64,000 bases of DNA, taken from contig LS997563.1 in NCBI GenBank assembly GCA_000469685.2, positions 4,413,281 to 4,477,280 of the forward strand, in the 5' to 3' direction. Origin of the DNA: Haemonchus contortus (lineage: Eukaryota; Nematoda; Chromadorea; Rhabditida; Trichostrongylidae). Numbering within the stretch: position 1 is the stretch's first letter; each line of letters starts with the position of its first letter. A program made the translations under genes and the position numbers. Under the pieces are notes generated by a model, which saw only the letters and a program-made list of their open reading frames with translations, had not been told where the DNA came from and made no database searches. Below are positions 61,391-64,000 of the stretch, piece by piece.

Positions 61391-64000
61391 TAAATTGGTG
61401 TGATAATTGAAGGGTTGCTTTCACCTCTTCTAATAGCGAAAATGAATTTAACGAAGTTCTTTATACACAATTTTGAAATATTACTCGTCTAGAGCACTTA
61501 GGAGCTACATATATCCTAAGTAGACCGAGGTTAAGATCGACGCAGTACCCCAGAGATATGGTGTCTTGAAGGTAGAAAGGGGTAGCGCTTGTACTCCTAC
61601 TGGACAGATACCAGCTTAACGAAGAAACTTTTTGGTGCAATATAAACTCAGTAGTGGATCAGATTTACTTTAGAATTACCCAGGCCCCTGAAAGGCTTGC
61701 GATCGTCACGGGTCGAGGGTCCACTAAGTTTCTCGATGCAGTCAATTTTTCAGTTTATTATACGTTGATTCCTTGTGTAAAACTTTAATATAGGGAGATT
61801 AGTCTAGAGCAGATTAGTCTGATATAGGCGTGTTACTCCGGAGTACAACCAATTTTATGAGAAATCATCAATTCGATGTATTCTGCGTTGAGATTCTCGT
61901 TTTGAGGATAAACAACTGAGAACATACAAAGGCCGCTGTGGGATAGACGTTTCGCATCTCCTCTGTAAAATCTGAGAATATCGAGGTCTTATGAAGGATG
62001 AAGTTTTTGACGCTGATCAATCTCGTCTATTAGTGCGTCCTAGCTTTCGAATCCATTCAGAATCGTAGTGGCGTTCGATTGCGTACGTGGCCTATACCAT
62101 GAGTAGTCGGTATTCAGGTTATGCTTTTGTCGTCCTGGACGAGAATGGCATCAATAAGCAGCCCTAAAGTGATGGTTGGCATAGTTGGCCTGGGCGGTTT
62201 CGAGCAGGCTTTCGAACGTCGGGCTGGGCACGTGTTAGAGTGCTTCACATGCCATTACCCTTTTCCGTCCAGAACGTCGAAGTAGGGTTTGGAAAACAGG
62301 AACGCACGCCTTCATAGGTAGGCCCGGCCCAAATGGGTCTGTTATCTAGTCTGTAAAAGAAAGCGCTCCTCAGACACGGTATATTTTCGTCCACCCCAAT
62401 TCTAGAATTATGTTATTTGCCCTTTATGCTGAGGTAGACTATTGATACACTTCACTAATTCCAACAGGTCTTCTGCATCGATGTACACAACTGATTTGGT
62501 TCAGAATCTCAAAGTTCTCAGAGAAAGTCACACAAAAAATACCTAGTTAGAAAAATTCATTGTAATACTGCAGTAGTTTCTGTAACTAGGGGTCCCGGTA
62601 GGGGTGACCCAGTTCCCGCTGATGAAAATGAATCGGCTTTGTCAACGGAACCTGTACCTGCTGCCGACTTGCCTTTGCCTGTAGGGCCCAAACCGACGCC
62701 CTCGCCCACGTACAGAGGGTACTTATCACAAAAACAGTTGGTAAATCGCCTTGTATCGAGTTCTCCCTCCTTCGCCAAACCCCTCTTCTTTAACATTTTC
62801 ACTCGATACCTCATAGAATGACTGGAGCACGCTTTCGCTCATAAGTATTCAGGTCCCAGGGGATGACTGCCTGGTTATAGGCACGTTCGTCGGGTGAAAA
62901 CTAATTCAGTCATCTCATCATCTTTGCAGCTTCTCTCAGAAGCCACGAATATTCTTAATAAGCATTTACTGCATTAACGCTTTGCAAAAAGTTTCATTAA
63001 GGTTCCATTTCCAGTCTAAAATTGCAATTCAGTAACCAGGTTGGCAAGAAATAGCATGGCTATTGCTTCTTTGAGCCATGGTTCATCATTTGACTACCTT
63101 ACTGCCTTAGACCAGCTCGAATGAAAAAAGGGATTGGAAGGGGATTCCTGTAGAAGGGCGTTCATTGAGCTGTGGGACATAAATGGTGTCTAGTCTGAGA
63201 AGGCGTGCTTCTGTATTCAATTCAGTGTTTACTTTGCAGTAGCTGTCTGGTAGCAGTTAGTACACCGGGGCCACAGTGGGCCCAAGGAGATGGATAGGAC
63301 CCAGTCTAGGATCTTTTACTTGATCGGTGTAGCTGCTTCGCTCTCTTACGGACCTCATTGTCTGCCGGGTTATGTATACCATCTCCCAAGCATATTGTTT
63401 CGCTTTTCACACAAAAATGATTTTTTGGAAACACCTATTTTACTGGCAGCTAGATTCGTTGACGATTCTGATGAAGACCTACCAAGTTTGGACATTCCGC
63501 CGCCAGTGAGTACCATCGTCCGCTTCGACCGATTCAGCCAGCTATGACATACATGTTCACAAAAATGTGCATTTTTGAAAAGTACATTTCGCCAGAGCAA
63601 AGGCAAAATGTCGAGTTCGTATGCACTCATTATCTGCAAAAATAATTATAAGTTAAAGTTGTTGACTTGAGACAATTCCCTAGAGATGCGCCATGTGAGT
63701 TCCTCTACACTGGGTCATAGAATCTATTGAATGTGCATCTTGTCTATATACTTGTCAGGCTTATAAAAGTTGGATTGTAGATTGATGTATTACGTCCGGC
63801 CAACATTTAGCGGAGGATAATCCAACTATTCCCCGAACCTGTGGAAGCCCGATATAGCAAATTTGGTTTTCCATTCGCGTTTCTTCAATATCCTATTTCT
63901 TTTAACTCTGGAGGGTGCGCATAGATCTCTAAGCTTTCACATACAGTACATTTGTGAACAGCCAAAAACATGTCAATCCATGAAACAAAAATATATAAAA
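61391..64000. other. Right end: no secure gene
   Basis: A possible plus-strand exon at 63450-63505 (acceptor TGGCAG, donor GTGAGT) encodes the acidic segment RFVDDSDEDLPSLDIPPP, but its gene is unknown. The stretch 62580-62730 is open on both strands with a Pro/Thr-rich plus reading (PLPVGPKPTPSPTY). No laminin EGF exon continuing perlecan was found. Confidence 0.35.

Noticed and set aside
63450..63505. Acidic exon-like segment as the next perlecan exon
   Set aside because: Phase could fit after 59653, but the sequence does not resemble the end of laminin IV or a laminin EGF repeat.

Overview
The window is eukaryotic nuclear DNA, most likely from a nematode and probably a clade V (rhabditid/strongylid-type) species. 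The evidence is T-rich acceptors ending TTTCAG, GTRAGT donors, many introns from 33 bp to over 10 kb, acceptor-like sites just upstream of start codons as expected for spliced-leader trans-splicing, an RTE-type retrotransposon tail, and tRNA-derived SINEs. The species call is an inference. No rRNA, intact tRNA gene, CRISPR array or bacterial-type operon was seen.

Layout. 1-4.1 kb has no gene I can support. 4.14-5.36 kb (+) is a three-exon gene for a small secreted amphipathic protein. 6.70-6.27 kb (-) is a three-exon gene for a 113-residue protein. 8.56-8.66 kb is a decayed RTE LINE tail. From 11.36 kb to at least 58.76 kb (+) the window is dominated by one gene, a perlecan (UNC-52/HSPG2) orthologue of about 37 exons. 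Its 3' part (rest of laminin IV and all later domains) lies outside the window or was not found.

Domain order read from phase-matched exons: signal peptide, acidic/basic linker, SEA domain, LDLa-1, a cysteine-less Ig-like domain, LDLa-2 and -3, His-rich linker with a cysteine-rich module, LDLa-4, Q-rich and acidic linkers, LDLa-5 and -6, a 310-residue Arg/Glu-rich helical repeat plus a 39-residue continuation, LDLa-7, then the part that matches the C. elegans UNC-52 N-terminus as I recall it: Ig, LDLa-8 to -10, Ig, laminin-type EGF, laminin IV. A second first exon at 44919, with its own start codon and signal peptide, splices in the same phase as the upstream long-form exon. One locus can therefore make a long form (SEA + R/E helix + 10 LDLa) and a short form (3 LDLa).

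Several minus-strand genes lie inside the perlecan gene. The clearest is a complete seven-exon hedgehog acyltransferase (HHAT)-type MBOAT gene, 29.3-21.1 kb, wholly inside the 10.2-kb perlecan intron between 19375 and 29610. Further minus-strand exons occur at 33.2-32.8 kb, at 20.77-20.54 kb, and at 61.4-60.2 kb beyond the last secure perlecan exon. The introns also carry a TIR element family with TTAA ends (three copies), tRNA-derived SINEs, and diverged local duplications. Both secreted-pathway products, perlecan in basement membrane and HHAT in ER/Golgi acylation of secreted ligands, share the locus, but nothing in the sequence shows a functional link.
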